Under the pieces are notes generated by a model. The model was not told the DNA's origin. It saw only the letters and a list, made by a program, of their open reading frames with translations, and did not search any database. Below, one piece after another: positions 16,196-26,167 of a stretch of 38,887 nt of DNA (its first letter is position 1; every line of letters begins with the position of its first letter). The stretch spans positions 1-38,887 of the forward strand of contig JAACWS010000035.1 in the NCBI GenBank assembly GCA_009991955.1. Direction: 5' to 3'. This stretch comes from Spirochaetales bacterium. GTDB taxonomy: Bacteria; Spirochaetota; Spirochaetia; DSM-27196; Salinispiraceae. Both the position numbers and the translations under genes were made by a program.

Positions 16196-16224
16196 TTGCA
16201 ATCAATTGTGGGTTTAGGTATTAT
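16196..16224 (+). promoter_or_regulatory. Candidate nadA promoter with leaderless geometry
   Basis: TTGCAA (16196-16201), 17 nt, TATTAT (16219-16224) ends 6 nt before the nadA ATG at 16231. No Shine-Dalgarno lies between. The predicted start of transcription is the A of the ATG. Confidence 0.55.
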
Positions 16225-16230
16225 AAGACC

Positions 16231-17208
16231 ATGAATATAGAACCAACCATTGCCGGATTAAGAACTCAGTTGATTCGTTCGATGATGCCCCACGAAATTG
16301 ATATGAGCCTTGAACTCATAGAGAAAATTCGTCTATTAAAAAAGGAAATGAACGTAGTTGTTCTAGGGCATAATTACATGACCCCCGACGTGTTCTACGG
16401 GGTCAGCGATTTTGTGGGCGATAGCCTCGGTCTTGCGCGGAAGGCGGCAGATACTAATGCGGATATAATCCTCTTTAACGGGGTGCACTTTATGGCCGAA
16501 ACCGCGAAGGTACTCAATCCCCATAAAAAAGTACTTATTGCCGATCCCGACGCTGGATGTAGTTTAGCCGAGAGTATTACAGCCGAGGATGTTCGCGGGC
16601 TAAAAGCCCAGTATCCCGGGGTACCGGTTGTTACCTACGTAAACTGTAGTGCGGCGGTTAAGGCCGAAACCGACATTTGCTGTACCAGTTCTAATGCCCT
16701 TAAGGTGGTAGAGAGCTTGGATTCTGAGTCGGTGATTTTTCTCCCGGATGCCTATTTGGCAAAAAACGTCGCCCAAAAAACCGACAAAAAAATAATCTCC
16801 TGGGAGAAAGGTAAGTGTATGGTCCACGAGCAGTTTACTCCGAGAGATATTCAGGCAGCTCGTCGGCAATACGGAGATCTTCTGGTCGTAAGTCACCCCG
16901 AATGTGACACCCCGGTAACCGCTGAAAGCGACTTCGCCGGGTCTACGAGCCAAATGGAAGACGCTATTCGAAACAGTCCCCGAAAAAACATCATGCTTAT
17001 TACCGAATGTAGTATGGCCGACAACCTTCGGGCAGTTTTTCCGGACCGGAACTTTGTCTCGACCTGTCAGACCTGCCCACACATGAAAAAAATCACCCTT
17101 CCAAAGGTCTACGAGGCATTGCTGTACCTCCAATACGAGGTTGAAGTGCCCCAAGACATAATTGAAAGGGCTCGAAAGTCCGTCGAACGGATGATTGCTA
17201 TTGGGTAG
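16231..17208 (+). CDS. nadA: Quinolinate synthase A
   Basis: NadA condenses iminoaspartate with dihydroxyacetone phosphate to quinolinate in de novo NAD synthesis and carries one [4Fe-4S] cluster. The 325-residue protein has [12 protein letters not shown] near the N-terminus and the three cluster cysteines in conserved settings: Cys110 in DPDAGCS, Cys225 in SHPECD, and Cys282 in CQTCPHM. The motif [18 protein letters not shown] is also typical. Neither nadB nor nadC is in the window, so iminoaspartate must come from elsewhere. Its 3' end overlaps the convergent yaaA gene by 11 nt. Confidence 0.95.
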   Translation: MNIEPTIAGLRTQLIRSMMPHEIDMSLELIEKIRLLKKEMNVVVLGHNYMTPDVFYGVSDFVGDSLGLARKAADTNADIILFNGVHFMAETAKVLNPHKKVLIADPDAGCSLAESITAEDVRGLKAQYPGVPVVTYVNCSAAVKAETDICCTSSNALKVVESLDSESVIFLPDAYLAKNVAQKTDKKIISWEKGKCMVHEQFTPRDIQAARRQYGDLLVVSHPECDTPVTAESDFAGSTSQMEDAIRNSPRKNIMLITECSMADNLRAVFPDRNFVSTCQTCPHMKKITLPKVYEALLYLQYEVEVPQDIIERARKSVERMIAIG

Positions 17209-18052
17209 ACTCGGCAACCTGGGAAAAAGTTAACTCCTGCTCGGTGGAACCGCATAACGTATATCCCTCGCGGTCGAAGCTCTTCAGGTGGCGAAGGATA
17301 GAATCAACATTTTGAGCTTCCTCCGGAAGGGTCTCAATGACCCATCGGGCGAAGATTCCCCTCGCCTGCTTGGCCCGGGCGCTTATCCTGGCAGGTTTGC
17401 CAGTCTTTGGATGGGATTGGATGAACTGAATTCTCACCAGGGGGCGTTCTAGCCATACCCCGGCATTTCTTGTGGTAGGGTGGAGTACACTCTCGTATTC
17501 TTCGCTGGCGCAGCTGATACAAAGAGGCGTGTCGAAGGCGGCACTCAAGGTATTAATGCGAGAAATGACCCGGCTTGACCAGAGAGCCCGCAGGCCAGGC
17601 TGTTTCGAGCCATCGGGCATAGGTAAGGTAAAGTCCAGACGGTATCCTTGTATATTTTCCCAAGGCAATAGACAGCCGTAGAGAGCAGATAGGACCAGAA
17701 TCCCCCGAGAAGCCCTCTGGAATAGCATCGATTCTTGGGGCTCTCGAAAAAAATCGCGAAGCCCTAAATATTTAAAAGCCTCACCGGCGTACCAGGTCCA
17801 CATAGGCCGCAAAACCCCAGGAACTTGATACAAATCGTGTATTTCTTGGCCCAAGGTATGACTGACTCCGAAGTACTCGACAAGTTCCCCGAGGCTCTTT
17901 TTACCGAGTGCTTCCCGGAGGGTGGAAGAAAGGTCGAAATCGGCCCCGGGTCGAAGAGAATCCAAGCCTGGATACTTCATTTTTGGGAGCGCATCGCTCC
18001 ACACCCTGTTCATTGATTTGCTCGGAGACAGGAGTAAAAGAGGAAGGGCCAC
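17198..18052 (-). CDS. yaaA: YaaA-family (UPF0246, DUF328) protein
   Basis: YaaA in E. coli lowers intracellular free iron during peroxide stress and binds DNA. The 284-residue protein has the family opening [10 protein letters not shown], the middle motif [30 protein letters not shown], and the late [13 protein letters not shown] segment. Length is slightly above the usual 250-260. The GTG start at 18052 lies 2 nt after the lipA stop, with AGGA 7 nt upstream within lipA, so it forms an operon with lipA. A link between iron-sulfur enzyme synthesis and iron control is plausible but inferred. It converges on nadA. Confidence 0.9.
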   Translation of the reverse strand: MALPLLLLSPSKSMNRVWSDALPKMKYPGLDSLRPGADFDLSSTLREALGKKSLGELVEYFGVSHTLGQEIHDLYQVPGVLRPMWTWYAGEAFKYLGLRDFFREPQESMLFQRASRGILVLSALYGCLLPWENIQGYRLDFTLPMPDGSKQPGLRALWSSRVISRINTLSAAFDTPLCISCASEEYESVLHPTTRNAGVWLERPLVRIQFIQSHPKTGKPARISARAKQARGIFARWVIETLPEEAQNVDSILRHLKSFDREGYTLCGSTEQELTFSQVAESTQ

Positions 18053-18054
18053 GG

Positions 18055-18981
18055 CTATTCCTGATTCAAGCTCCCATGAAGAGGATGGTAACGTCGGCGG
18101 TATTCAGCCAGTTGCTCACCGGCGTGGTAACTTGATCGAACGAGGGGTGCTGCCTCTACGTGAACAAATCCTTTTTCTAGTGCCCGGGCTTTTAGCTCAT
18201 CGAACTCCTCGGGAGTCCAGAACTTTTGGACAGGTATATGTTTGCGGCTGGGCTGGAGGTATTGGCCCATATTCATGAGGCTTACCCCCACCGAGAGTAG
18301 ATCGTCCATAACCTGGAGAACTTCTTCCCGTTCTTCGCCTAATCCGAGCATAATAGAGGACTTGGTTATCGATTCTGGGTCAATTTCTTTACAAAGCCGG
18401 AGGAATTCCAGACTTCGGTCATAGCTCGAGCGAGATCGAACCGAGGGAGTAAGGCGACGGACGGTTTCGAGGTTATGGCTAAGGATATCTGGTTGGCTTT
18501 CGGCCAAGATTCGTATGCTGTCGGGATTTCCCATGAGATCGGAATTAAGGATCTCGATGGTGCAGTCCGGTGATGCGTGACGTATTGCCCGAACGGTATT
18601 TGCCATGACTTGGGCACCACCATCTTTGAGGTCGTCTCGGTTTACCATGGTAATAACCGCGTGGGCCAGACCGAGTTTTACCACCGACTCGGCCACTCGC
18701 TTAGGTTCACCGAGGTCCAGGCCGGTTGGGAGTCCAGTTTTTACCGCGCAAAAACGGCAGTGTCGGGTACAGGTATCGCCCAGAATCATAAAGGTTGCGG
18801 TCTTGTGGGTACCCCAACATTCGTGAATATTTGGGCACTTTGCCTCTTCGCAAACCGTATGAAGATTCTCCTCTTTTAGTAGGGTTCGCAGTTCTTTAAA
18901 ACTTGGGGTTGTGTTTAGTTGAACTTTGAGCCAATCGGGCTTCCGGCTTATCTGGGGTGCTATCGCTGGTGTGTGTGCCAA
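18055..18981 (-). CDS. lipA: Lipoyl synthase (radical SAM)
   Basis: LipA inserts two sulfur atoms into protein-bound octanoyl groups to make lipoyl cofactors. The 308-residue protein has the auxiliary-cluster motif [12 protein letters not shown], the radical-SAM motif [22 protein letters not shown]-type SAM contacts, and the C-terminal RSSYHAGE with the conserved Ser. The start is taken as TTG at 18981, since GAAGGAG lies 6-7 nt upstream and the length then fits LipA; a longer frame to 19170 runs under the divergent reductase gene. lipB or lplA is not nearby. It heads a two-gene unit with yaaA. Confidence 0.95.
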   Translation of the reverse strand: MAHTPAIAPQISRKPDWLKVQLNTTPSFKELRTLLKEENLHTVCEEAKCPNIHECWGTHKTATFMILGDTCTRHCRFCAVKTGLPTGLDLGEPKRVAESVVKLGLAHAVITMVNRDDLKDGGAQVMANTVRAIRHASPDCTIEILNSDLMGNPDSIRILAESQPDILSHNLETVRRLTPSVRSRSSYDRSLEFLRLCKEIDPESITKSSIMLGLGEEREEVLQVMDDLLSVGVSLMNMGQYLQPSRKHIPVQKFWTPEEFDELKARALEKGFVHVEAAPLVRSSYHAGEQLAEYRRRYHPLHGSLNQE

Positions 18982-19097
18982 TGGGAGTCTCCTTCGGGTC
19001 TGATCCTTTTGGGTAGTATACAAAGTCCTGGGTCTACCCTCAACCAATGGGGTCCGGGTTTTCAATTCGATACCATTTATTGTATAGTGAAAAGGTA

Positions 19098-19781
19098 ATG
19101 AATACTTCAGCAACCATCCAGCGAAAACTCCAATATCGCAAGGTACTAACCACCCGTCGCCTGACTCCATCCACCTACGTCTTGCGTTTTGAGCGGGAGG
19201 GCCTGGAATTCTCCCCGGGGCAGTACCTCAGTGTGGGCCCCAAGGGTGATATAAACATGAGGGAGTATTCAATTTACAGCCCAACCACCGCCGACTACCT
19301 GGAAATCCTGATAAAAGAAGTCGATTCGGGGTACGTGAGTAAAAAACTGAAAGTTCTTAGCCCCGGCGACGAGGTGTACGTAGAGGGTCCCTTTGGATTT
19401 TTTACCCTGAACCAAGAGCAACGGCAAACTCCCCTCTTTTTTATCGGTACGGGAACAGGCATTTCCCCTTTCCATTGTTTTAGCGGAAGTTACTCCAACC
19501 TCCCCTACACCCTCATTCATGGCATTCGCACCAAGGATGAGGGGTACGAGTACCAGGATTACGATCCTACTAAAGTTATTTCCTGTGTCAGCCAAGAGGA
19601 AGGTGGCGATTTTTCCGGTCGGGTCACCGGATACCTCAGGACCCTTTTGGCCGAGGGAAAAATCCCCCCGAATGGAAACTACTATCTTTGTGGGAATTGC
19701 GACATGATTTACGAGGTTTATGATATTTTAACAACTGCAGAAATTCCGGCGAAACAAATCTTCGCCGAGGTCTATTTTTAG
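19098..19781 (+). CDS. Ferredoxin/flavodoxin NADP+ reductase-like flavoprotein
   Basis: This 227-residue protein has the ferredoxin-reductase fold. The FAD domain carries the REYSIYSP motif (RxYS) after a beta barrel, with SPGQYLSV before it. The NAD(P) domain has [10 protein letters not shown] and a C-terminal [16 protein letters not shown] and IFAEVYF ending in an aromatic residue, as in Fpr-type enzymes. No 2Fe-2S domain is fused. It likely moves electrons between NAD(P)H and a ferredoxin or flavodoxin. The ATG at 19098 is chosen over an in-frame ATG at 19047 because family proteins begin here; TATAGT lies 9 nt before it. It is divergent from lipA and followed by miaB after 15 nt. Confidence 0.85.
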   Translation: MNTSATIQRKLQYRKVLTTRRLTPSTYVLRFEREGLEFSPGQYLSVGPKGDINMREYSIYSPTTADYLEILIKEVDSGYVSKKLKVLSPGDEVYVEGPFGFFTLNQEQRQTPLFFIGTGTGISPFHCFSGSYSNLPYTLIHGIRTKDEGYEYQDYDPTKVISCVSQEEGGDFSGRVTGYLRTLLAEGKIPPNGNYYLCGNCDMIYEVYDILTTAEIPAKQIFAEVYF

Positions 19782-19796
19782 GAAGTACGCTCGCCG

Positions 19797-21461
19797 ATGA
19801 AATACTTTTTACTTCAGCTGGGATGCCAGATGAATCATAGCGATGGGGAACGGATCAAGTCGGTTCTTCACGCCCTTGGATATAGCCCCGCAGATAACGA
19901 GGAAGAGGCAAACCTTTTGGGTATTGTCGCCTGTTCGGTTCGCCAAAAAGCAATCGACAAGGTCTATTCAAAGATTGCCAAGTGGAATCAATGGAAGAAT
20001 AGCCGTAACCTGCTGACATTTGTGAGTGGCTGCATTTTGCCTACCGACCGGGAAAAATTCCTCCAGCGTTTCGACCTTATATTTAGCATCAACGAGCTTC
20101 CGGACCTGCCTTCTATGATTAGTCACTACGGGGTAACCACTCCCATGGCCTTGGATGGAGCCAAATTAGAGCGAGCCCAAGAGGTTGCCCAGCACAACTC
20201 CACCAGAACTCCTTCTCCTTCCTCTCGACCGGTTGGGCCCCTGTGGCTCAAAGATCCTCGACCCAATGGCATGGCTTTTATATCCCAGGCGGTACCTGCG
20301 GGTATGCGAAAACCCGAACAGATTGAAGCGGCCCGAGAAAGTACCTTACAAAGTATTCGTACCCTCCAGGAAGAAATTCGATCCCTCGGAGGTGCGGAGG
20401 AAATTAAACGAAAGATTGTTCTGGATAGCAAAAATGACGATCCTATGGGGGGATTTTGGCACATTGCCCCCAGTTATGCGTCATCCTTTGAAGCTTTTGT
20501 ACCAATTCAGAACGGGTGCGACAAGTTCTGTACCTTCTGTGCGGTTCCCTATACCCGAGGACGGGAGGTAAGCCGGCCCAGTGACGAAATCTTGCAAGAA
20601 GTGCGAAATTTGGTGGACAGAGGATACAAGAGCATTACCCTTCTGGGGCAGAACGTAAATTCCTACGGGTTAGACAAGCCTGGGACAGAACTAAGTTTTG
20701 CCCAACTAATGGAAGAAATTGGGAAAATAGGGGCCGAAGCCCAAGAACGGGGCAAAAAGTTCTGGGTGTATTTTACCAGTCCCCACCCCCGGGATATGAC
20801 TGAAGAGCTTTTGCACGTTATTGCCCGGTATTCGTGCCTTGGCAAGCAGATTCACTTACCCATTCAAAGTGGTGATACTAAGGTCCTGTATAAAATGAAC
20901 CGTAACCACTCGGTAGATCGATATCGGGAAATTGTCCACACTATTTGGCGGATACTGCCCGGAGCGACACTCTTTACCGATATCATCGTAGGTTTTACCG
21001 GAGAGACCGAAGAGCAGTTTTTAAACACCAAAAGGGCCATGGAAGAGTTCAAGTACCAAATGGCCTACGTCGCTATGTATAGCCCCCGGCCCGGTGCGGC
21101 CTCAAGCCGATGGGATGACGATATTTCCTTGGAAGAAAAGAAGCGTCGGCTCGCAATTCTGAGTGAGGTGCTTCACGAAACCAGCGGCGCGTACAATAGA
21201 TCGCTTATTGGAACAGTTCAGACCGTCTTGGTCGATTCCTACGACCCCAAGACCCGGTGGCTATCGGGAAGAAACGAGGGCAAGCTCATTTTTCGTACCG
21301 CTGCTCCAGAAAACCTTACCAATCCCCGGAACCTAATTGGCGAATTTATTACCCTCGAGGTAACCAGCTGCAAGGCAATGAGCTTAGAAGGCACCTTTCT
21401 TGGAACACCAGAAGCCATAGAAACCCAAGCCAAGAGGGTTCCGGTTCTTGAGGTCCAATAA
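19797..21461 (+). CDS. miaB: MiaB-type tRNA methylthiotransferase with an internal insertion
   Basis: MiaB adds the 2-methylthio group to isopentenyladenosine-37 of tRNAs reading UNN codons, using two [4Fe-4S] clusters. N-terminal cluster cysteines are Cys10, Cys46 (ACSVR) and Cys79 (SGCI); the radical-SAM triad is Cys241, Cys245 and Cys248 (CDKFCTFC), followed by YTRGREVSRP, typical of MiaB, and a C-terminal TRAM domain from about residue 470. At 554 residues it is about 90 longer than usual. The extra sequence falls between Cys79 and Cys241 (162 residues, against 74 in E. coli), covering about residues 112-225 with a Pro/Ser-rich part and a charged helix. It overlaps mtaB by 1 nt and follows the reductase gene by 15 nt. 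Confidence 0.9.
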   Translation: MKYFLLQLGCQMNHSDGERIKSVLHALGYSPADNEEEANLLGIVACSVRQKAIDKVYSKIAKWNQWKNSRNLLTFVSGCILPTDREKFLQRFDLIFSINELPDLPSMISHYGVTTPMALDGAKLERAQEVAQHNSTRTPSPSSRPVGPLWLKDPRPNGMAFISQAVPAGMRKPEQIEAARESTLQSIRTLQEEIRSLGGAEEIKRKIVLDSKNDDPMGGFWHIAPSYASSFEAFVPIQNGCDKFCTFCAVPYTRGREVSRPSDEILQEVRNLVDRGYKSITLLGQNVNSYGLDKPGTELSFAQLMEEIGKIGAEAQERGKKFWVYFTSPHPRDMTEELLHVIARYSCLGKQIHLPIQSGDTKVLYKMNRNHSVDRYREIVHTIWRILPGATLFTDIIVGFTGETEEQFLNTKRAMEEFKYQMAYVAMYSPRPGAASSRWDDDISLEEKKRRLAILSEVLHETSGAYNRSLIGTVQTVLVDSYDPKTRWLSGRNEGKLIFRTAAPENLTNPRNLIGEFITLEVTSCKAMSLEGTFLGTPEAIETQAKRVPVLEVQ

Positions 21462-22780
21462 TGCCTTCTATAGCTTTTCAGACCCTTGGGTGCAAACTCA
21501 ATCAATACGAAACCGAAAGTCTGGCGGCCCAATTTTCCCAGGCCGGGTATACAATTTCGCCTTTTGGTTCGAAGGTAGATGTGTCGGTCATTAACACCTG
21601 TACGGTAACCAATAAGGCCGACCGGAAAAGTCGAAATCTTATTAGCCGAGCCCTCAAGGAACAACCAGACGAAGGCTTGGTGGTTGTAACCGGGTGTTTT
21701 GCCAATTCGGCAAAAGAAACCTTGGAAAAAGACGGCCGGACATTTGTGGTGGAAAACGATTACAAGGCCCATATCTTTGAACTTGTGGAAGCTCACCGCC
21801 GGGGCGAGGTGCTTTTGCCCTATCAACTTACGCCTAACGTCTTTGGATTTACCCCCCAGGAGCAGGTATTTCACACCCGGGGAACCATAAAAATTCAGGA
21901 CGGCTGCAACAATTTTTGCACCTTTTGCATAATTCCCCACGTTCGAGGACGGGGTACCAGCCGCCCCCTCCCAGCCATCCTCGACGAAGCTCGAACCATG
22001 GTCCAACAGGGTTACAAAGAACTGGTCCTGACGGGCGTAAACATGAGCCGCTATGCCTGGGAGGGTCAAAGGTTCTCGGAACTCTTGGAAGCTCTTTTAA
22101 CTCTGGAAGTTTCGGGAGGTAAGGATTTTCGCGTGCGGATTTCTAGCCTGGAACCCGACCAGCTGGACGAGAAGATGTTTGTTCTCATGGATCATCGACG
22201 GATGACACCCCACCTACATCTATGCCTTCAAAGTGGAAGCGAGCGAATTCTCTTGGCCATGCGCCGTCAATATACCTACGGAGAGTTTGCCCACATCGCC
22301 GAAAAACTCCGACAGAAAAATCCCCTTTTCAACCTTACCACCGATATAATTCTTGGATTCCCCGGGGAAACCGAGATCGACCTCGACCAAACCCTGGCGG
22401 CAGTGGAGGATTTGCGCTTTGGCCATGTGCATAGTTTTCCTTACAGTAGGAGAAAAGGTACCCGGGCCGATCGATTAGAGAATCAGATACCGGACCAAGA
22501 AAAGTCCCGTAGGTCCGCCCTCCTTCAAGAGGCCACCGACCGATCCAAGCGAAACTATCGCAGCCAATTGGTAGGAACAGTACAAGAACTCTTGGTAGAA
22601 AAGGTATGGAACGAAAACGGCAGAGCCTATCTTCGGGGCCTGGGAGACTACTACGTTCCAATTCGTGTAGCTGCACCACCCGAACGCCGACCGGGAGACT
22701 TGTGGAATCAGGTATTTTCCGTTCGGGTCACAGAAATCGATGAGGGACAAGACCCCGATTTGGTCGGGAAGATCGTTTAG
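21461..22780 (+). CDS. mtaB: MtaB-type tRNA t6A37 methylthiotransferase
   Basis: MtaB converts t6A37 to ms2t6A in tRNAs reading ANN codons. The 439-residue protein has the opening FQTLGCKLNQYE, which marks the MtaB branch, with cluster cysteines Cys11, Cys47 (NTCTVT) and Cys79 (TGCF). The radical-SAM triad is Cys149, Cys153 and Cys156 (CNNFCTFC), followed by HVRGRGTSRP. A TRAM domain ends the protein. The ATG overlaps the miaB stop (TAATG). Tandem MiaB and MtaB would install ms2 groups next to the anticodon on two tRNA sets. It converges on glpK with a 58-nt gap that holds only a weak TTTCC/GGAAA hairpin. Confidence 0.93.
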   Translation: MPSIAFQTLGCKLNQYETESLAAQFSQAGYTISPFGSKVDVSVINTCTVTNKADRKSRNLISRALKEQPDEGLVVVTGCFANSAKETLEKDGRTFVVENDYKAHIFELVEAHRRGEVLLPYQLTPNVFGFTPQEQVFHTRGTIKIQDGCNNFCTFCIIPHVRGRGTSRPLPAILDEARTMVQQGYKELVLTGVNMSRYAWEGQRFSELLEALLTLEVSGGKDFRVRISSLEPDQLDEKMFVLMDHRRMTPHLHLCLQSGSERILLAMRRQYTYGEFAHIAEKLRQKNPLFNLTTDIILGFPGETEIDLDQTLAAVEDLRFGHVHSFPYSRRKGTRADRLENQIPDQEKSRRSALLQEATDRSKRNYRSQLVGTVQELLVEKVWNENGRAYLRGLGDYYVPIRVAAPPERRPGDLWNQVFSVRVTEIDEGQDPDLVGKIV

Positions 22781-22838
22781 AGATTGGTTCGAAAATTGAG
22801 CCTGTTTCCTCTTGGGAAATACTCATAACCAGCCGCGA

Positions 22839-24350
22839 TCAGTCGCCTCCGGCCCATCCCAAACTCCGTTGAACGGCTTTCTTCCAGCCTCCGTACAATA
22901 ACTCTCGCTTTTTTGTATCCATCGAGGGTTCGAACTGACGCTCTATTTCGAGGGTCTTCTTGAGCTCGTCGGTAGACTTCCAGTAACCGACTGCCAGACC
23001 CGCTAGGAAGGCAGCACCCAGGGCGGTGGTCTCGAGGTTCTTTGGACGCTGTACGGGAACCCCGAGGATGTCAGCCTGGAACTGCATGAGGAAGTTGTTG
23101 GCGCTCGCTCCTCCGTCTACCCGCAAATTTTCCAGGGGAATTCCCGATTCTGTGGCCATAAGGTCGCTAACATCGCGAACCTGAAAAGCCAGGCTTTCGA
23201 GGGTCGCTCGAATAATGTGGTCCATAGTAGTGCCCCGGGTCATACCTACAATTGCTCCCCGGGCGTACATGTCCCAGTAGGGAGCCCCAAGGCCAGCAAA
23301 GGCGGGTACCAGGTATACTCCACCGGTATCGGGCACCTTTTGGGCGAAATACTCGCTATCCCGGGCATCGCGAATTACCTTGAGCTCGTCTCGTAACCAC
23401 TGAACCGCGGCCCCAGTAATAAACACCGAGCCTTCGAGGGCGTAGGTTACTTCTCCACCCCGGGACCAAGCGATGGTAGTAAGCAGCCCCTTGGTGCTGG
23501 CAATGGGTTTGGATCCGGTGTTGAGGAGGATGAAACTGCCGGTGCCGTAGGTGTTCTTTCCCTGACCGGTGGCGAAGCAGGTTTGGCCAAAGAGGGCGGC
23601 CTGTTGGTCCCCGGCGATTCCCGCAATGGGTATACCGGCGCCCCCAAAGGTTTGGGCGTCGGTAGTTCCAACGATGCCGCTGGACTCGGTCACCCGAGGT
23701 AGCATAGCCCGGGGGATTTCTAGGCGTTCCAGAAGCTCATCGTCCCAATCGAGGGTATGGATATTAAACAGCATCGTTCGGGCCGCATTCGATACGTCGG
23801 TAACGTGGGATGTACCCCGGGTAAGGTTCCAGATGAGCCAGGTATCGACGGTTCCAAAGAGTATTTCGCCCTTGGCGGCTCGCTGCCGGGAGCCCGGGAC
23901 CTGATCGAGAATCCAGGCAATCTTAGTAGCAGAAAAATAACTATCTATTACCAGACCGGTCTTTTGCCGAATAGTGTCGGTTCGGCCTTCAGCCCGCAGG
24001 GTATCGCACAGAGCCGCGGTACGTTTATCTTGCCATACCAAGGCGTTATATATTGGTTTTCCGGTGAGTTTATCCCAGACAACGGTGGTTTCCCGTTGGT
24101 TGGTTATTCCTATTGCCGCTATTTGGGCGGGCCGAACCTGGTATTTTTCCAGTACTTGACGGGCGACTGCGCTCTGGCATGCCCAAATTTCCAGGGGGTC
24201 GTGCTCTACCCAGCCGGGCTGGGGATAAATTTGGGGGAATTCCTGTTGGGCGGTACCCAAGATGGAGCCATCGGGGTTGAAAAGGATCGACCGGCAACTG
24301 GTTGTTCCCGAATCGAAGGCCATAATGTAGTTTGAAGTTCTTGTGCTCAT
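22839..24350 (-). CDS. glpK: Glycerol kinase
   Basis: GlpK phosphorylates glycerol to sn-glycerol-3-phosphate with ATP. The 503-residue protein equals the E. coli length and has the FGGY-family signatures: [13 protein letters not shown] at the N-terminus, [35 protein letters not shown] and the C-terminal [22 protein letters not shown]. The ATG at 24350 is supported by family alignment. GGAG lies 11 nt upstream, too far for a good ribosome site. It lies downstream of the GlpA-like gene on the same strand but 326 nt away, so it probably has its own promoter. Confidence 0.96.
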   Translation of the reverse strand: MSTRTSNYIMAFDSGTTSCRSILFNPDGSILGTAQQEFPQIYPQPGWVEHDPLEIWACQSAVARQVLEKYQVRPAQIAAIGITNQRETTVVWDKLTGKPIYNALVWQDKRTAALCDTLRAEGRTDTIRQKTGLVIDSYFSATKIAWILDQVPGSRQRAAKGEILFGTVDTWLIWNLTRGTSHVTDVSNAARTMLFNIHTLDWDDELLERLEIPRAMLPRVTESSGIVGTTDAQTFGGAGIPIAGIAGDQQAALFGQTCFATGQGKNTYGTGSFILLNTGSKPIASTKGLLTTIAWSRGGEVTYALEGSVFITGAAVQWLRDELKVIRDARDSEYFAQKVPDTGGVYLVPAFAGLGAPYWDMYARGAIVGMTRGTTMDHIIRATLESLAFQVRDVSDLMATESGIPLENLRVDGGASANNFLMQFQADILGVPVQRPKNLETTALGAAFLAGLAVGYWKSTDELKKTLEIERQFEPSMDTKKRELLYGGWKKAVQRSLGWAGGD

Positions 24351-24676
24351 AGCCTATGGTACTCCGGTTTTTGGGGCCAATCAACGAGAATTCTTTTTTG
24401 AGGGGAGATTCCGAGAAGAACATCCCCAGGCGACTTTGCTCGACGCCTCCCCCACTGGACCGGGAAAATTCGCCGGCCAAGAGTCGCAAATGCCAGTAGA
24501 GGTTCTTGCGAGAAAGTCGCCGCTCAGCCCCGAGTTGGGTTTCCGGGGTAACTATTCTTACAAAGCTGGTACCACAGAATAAGGTCACGATTCAGTTTTC
24601 AATCGTTCTAATCTGGAGCTCGACAACTGGGGCGCTCTATTAGCTAGGGCCAGCCTAAGGTGTGGGGGGATTTTAC
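24351..24676 (-). other. Long leader region between the GlpA-like gene and glpK
   Basis: These 326 nt carry no recognised gene. Apart from the candidate promoter next to glpK there is a short inverted pair AGGCG/CGCCT near 24430-24450. No known riboswitch core was identified. Minus-strand frames here continue into glpK in the wrong phase and are shadows. Confidence 0.35.
24356..24384 (-). promoter_or_regulatory. Candidate glpK promoter with leaderless geometry
   Basis: On the minus strand TTGATT (24384-24379), 17 nt, TACCAT (24361-24356) ends 5 nt before the glpK ATG. A GGAG within the spacer is poorly placed for ribosome binding. Transcription would begin at the start codon. Confidence 0.4.
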
Positions 24677-26164
24677 TCATTGTTCGAGATCCTTCATTGC
24701 GGCTTTGAACTGTTCTCGACGAACCCGCGAAACTCCCGAGTGGACAACATCCTCGGTATCCAGAATATCTGCACCCTTATTTACCTCTCGTAAAATTTCC
24801 GCGACCCGGGGTCGACAAAACTGCCCTTGGCACCAGCCCATTCCTGCCCGGGTGCGTCGTTTAACCCCGTCGGTAGTAAGAACCGGAAGACCGCGGCCGA
24901 GGGCATCGCGGATTTCGGCCTCGCTCACCTGCTCGCATCGACAGACTATTCGTCGAGGATCGCCGAGGGGTAAATCTATCCGATCGCGGAGTTCCGGCAG
25001 GGGAAGATCCTTTTTTCTAATGATAGGCTTACGGTTTTGCTCGCCCCCAGAAATTTGCACCGACAGTCCCTGATCTTTGAGAAGCCCAAGGATAATTTTT
25101 GCAATTTCTGGACCAGCGGTGAGGCCCGGAGACTGAATTCCACCGGCGTGAATGACCCGGGGCTCGACTGAACTGGGTGCAATAACAAAATCTCCCGACT
25201 TATCCAGGGTTCGAACCCCCGAAAAGCTTCGAATAAGGGTTGCTGCATCAAGATCGGGAATAGTTTTTCGAGCCTCGGAGAAGATTGTTGTTAGGGAGGG
25301 TATGGAGGTTGAGGTATCCTCCGGGTCGGTGTCGTTTTGGGCGTCGGGCCCAATCATAAGATTGCCATGGTAGGTCGAGGTAACAAGGATTCCCTTCCCC
25401 AAAGCAGTGGGCATTTGAAAGAGAACCGGGCCTAGGTTGCCGGAACCTTTCCGAAAGAGGAGATATTCTCCTTTTCGAAAGGACAGATTCACATCGGTAT
25501 CTCCAACTAACTCCGAAATTTGACCACTTCCGGCCCCAGCGGCATTTACCAAAAAGTGGGTCTTGTACTCTTTCTTTTGGCCCGATTCTTCCACCTGAAC
25601 CCGCAAGTACCGGGCGTCTCGCTCTATTCCTACTACCTTGGAACCTAGTTGGAGGACAATTCCCTCTTGAACTGCCTGCTCCATGGCTGCAATAACCAGC
25701 TCGTAGGGGCTGGCAACTCCTGCACCCTCACAAAACAGACCTGCTCGAACCTGGGGATTCACCCGAGGTTCCCGTTGGAGTATTTGGTTTCGGGACCAAA
25801 TCTGTAAATCCTCTACCCCGTTTTTTCTACCTTGAGCCAGAAGTGTGTGGAGACCCTCTTCTTCATCCGGTGTAAAGGCGAGAACAAAACTTCCGGTTTT
25901 TCGGTATCCAAAGTGCAAAAATGTATCGAGCTCGGGATAGGCCAGTCGTCCGGGATAACACAGAGCGGCTCGGAATCCGGTCTTTTCTGCGTATCCACCA
26001 TGAATAATTCCGCTGTTAGCCTTGCTGGAACCCATAGATATATCGATGGCAGATTCAAGGACAAGAATTCTGAGTCCGGACTTTCGAGCAAACCAGGCGG
26101 TGAGGCTTCCTACAATTCCTGCGCCCACAAGAATCAGGTCGTAAGGTAAGGTTTCTTTTTCCAT
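24677..26164 (-). CDS. GlpA-like FAD-dependent oxidoreductase with C-terminal BFD-type [2Fe-2S] domain
   Basis: The 495-residue protein has an N-terminal FAD-binding DAO domain (LILVGAGIVGSLTAW, residues about 10-25; SSKANSGIIHGGY near 47-60; IHAGGIQSPGLTAGPE near 330) and a C-terminal BFD-like domain with four cysteines: VCRCEQVSEAEI and GWCQGQFCRP. This layout is found in anaerobic glycerol-3-phosphate dehydrogenase GlpA and in related 2-hydroxyacid oxidases. With glpK downstream, oxidation of glycerol-3-phosphate to dihydroxyacetone phosphate is the likely role. GlpB and GlpC-like partners, or the DUF1667 protein often seen with it, are not in the window. The start lies 3 nt after the nuclease stop. 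Confidence 0.85.
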   Translation of the reverse strand: MEKETLPYDLILVGAGIVGSLTAWFARKSGLRILVLESAIDISMGSSKANSGIIHGGYAEKTGFRAALCYPGRLAYPELDTFLHFGYRKTGSFVLAFTPDEEEGLHTLLAQGRKNGVEDLQIWSRNQILQREPRVNPQVRAGLFCEGAGVASPYELVIAAMEQAVQEGIVLQLGSKVVGIERDARYLRVQVEESGQKKEYKTHFLVNAAGAGSGQISELVGDTDVNLSFRKGEYLLFRKGSGNLGPVLFQMPTALGKGILVTSTYHGNLMIGPDAQNDTDPEDTSTSIPSLTTIFSEARKTIPDLDAATLIRSFSGVRTLDKSGDFVIAPSSVEPRVIHAGGIQSPGLTAGPEIAKIILGLLKDQGLSVQISGGEQNRKPIIRKKDLPLPELRDRIDLPLGDPRRIVCRCEQVSEAEIRDALGRGLPVLTTDGVKRRTRAGMGWCQGQFCRPRVAEILREVNKGADILDTEDVVHSGVSRVRREQFKAAMKDLEQ

Positions 26165-26167
26165 AAA

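Noticed and set aside
23757-24335. 192-codon plus-strand frame inside glpK
   Set aside because: It lies wholly antisense to an intact glycerol kinase and shows no family motifs.
24070-24588. Long minus-strand frame overlapping the 5' part of glpK and the gap before it
   Set aside because: It is a shadow of glpK in another phase, and its upstream part shows no recognisable protein.
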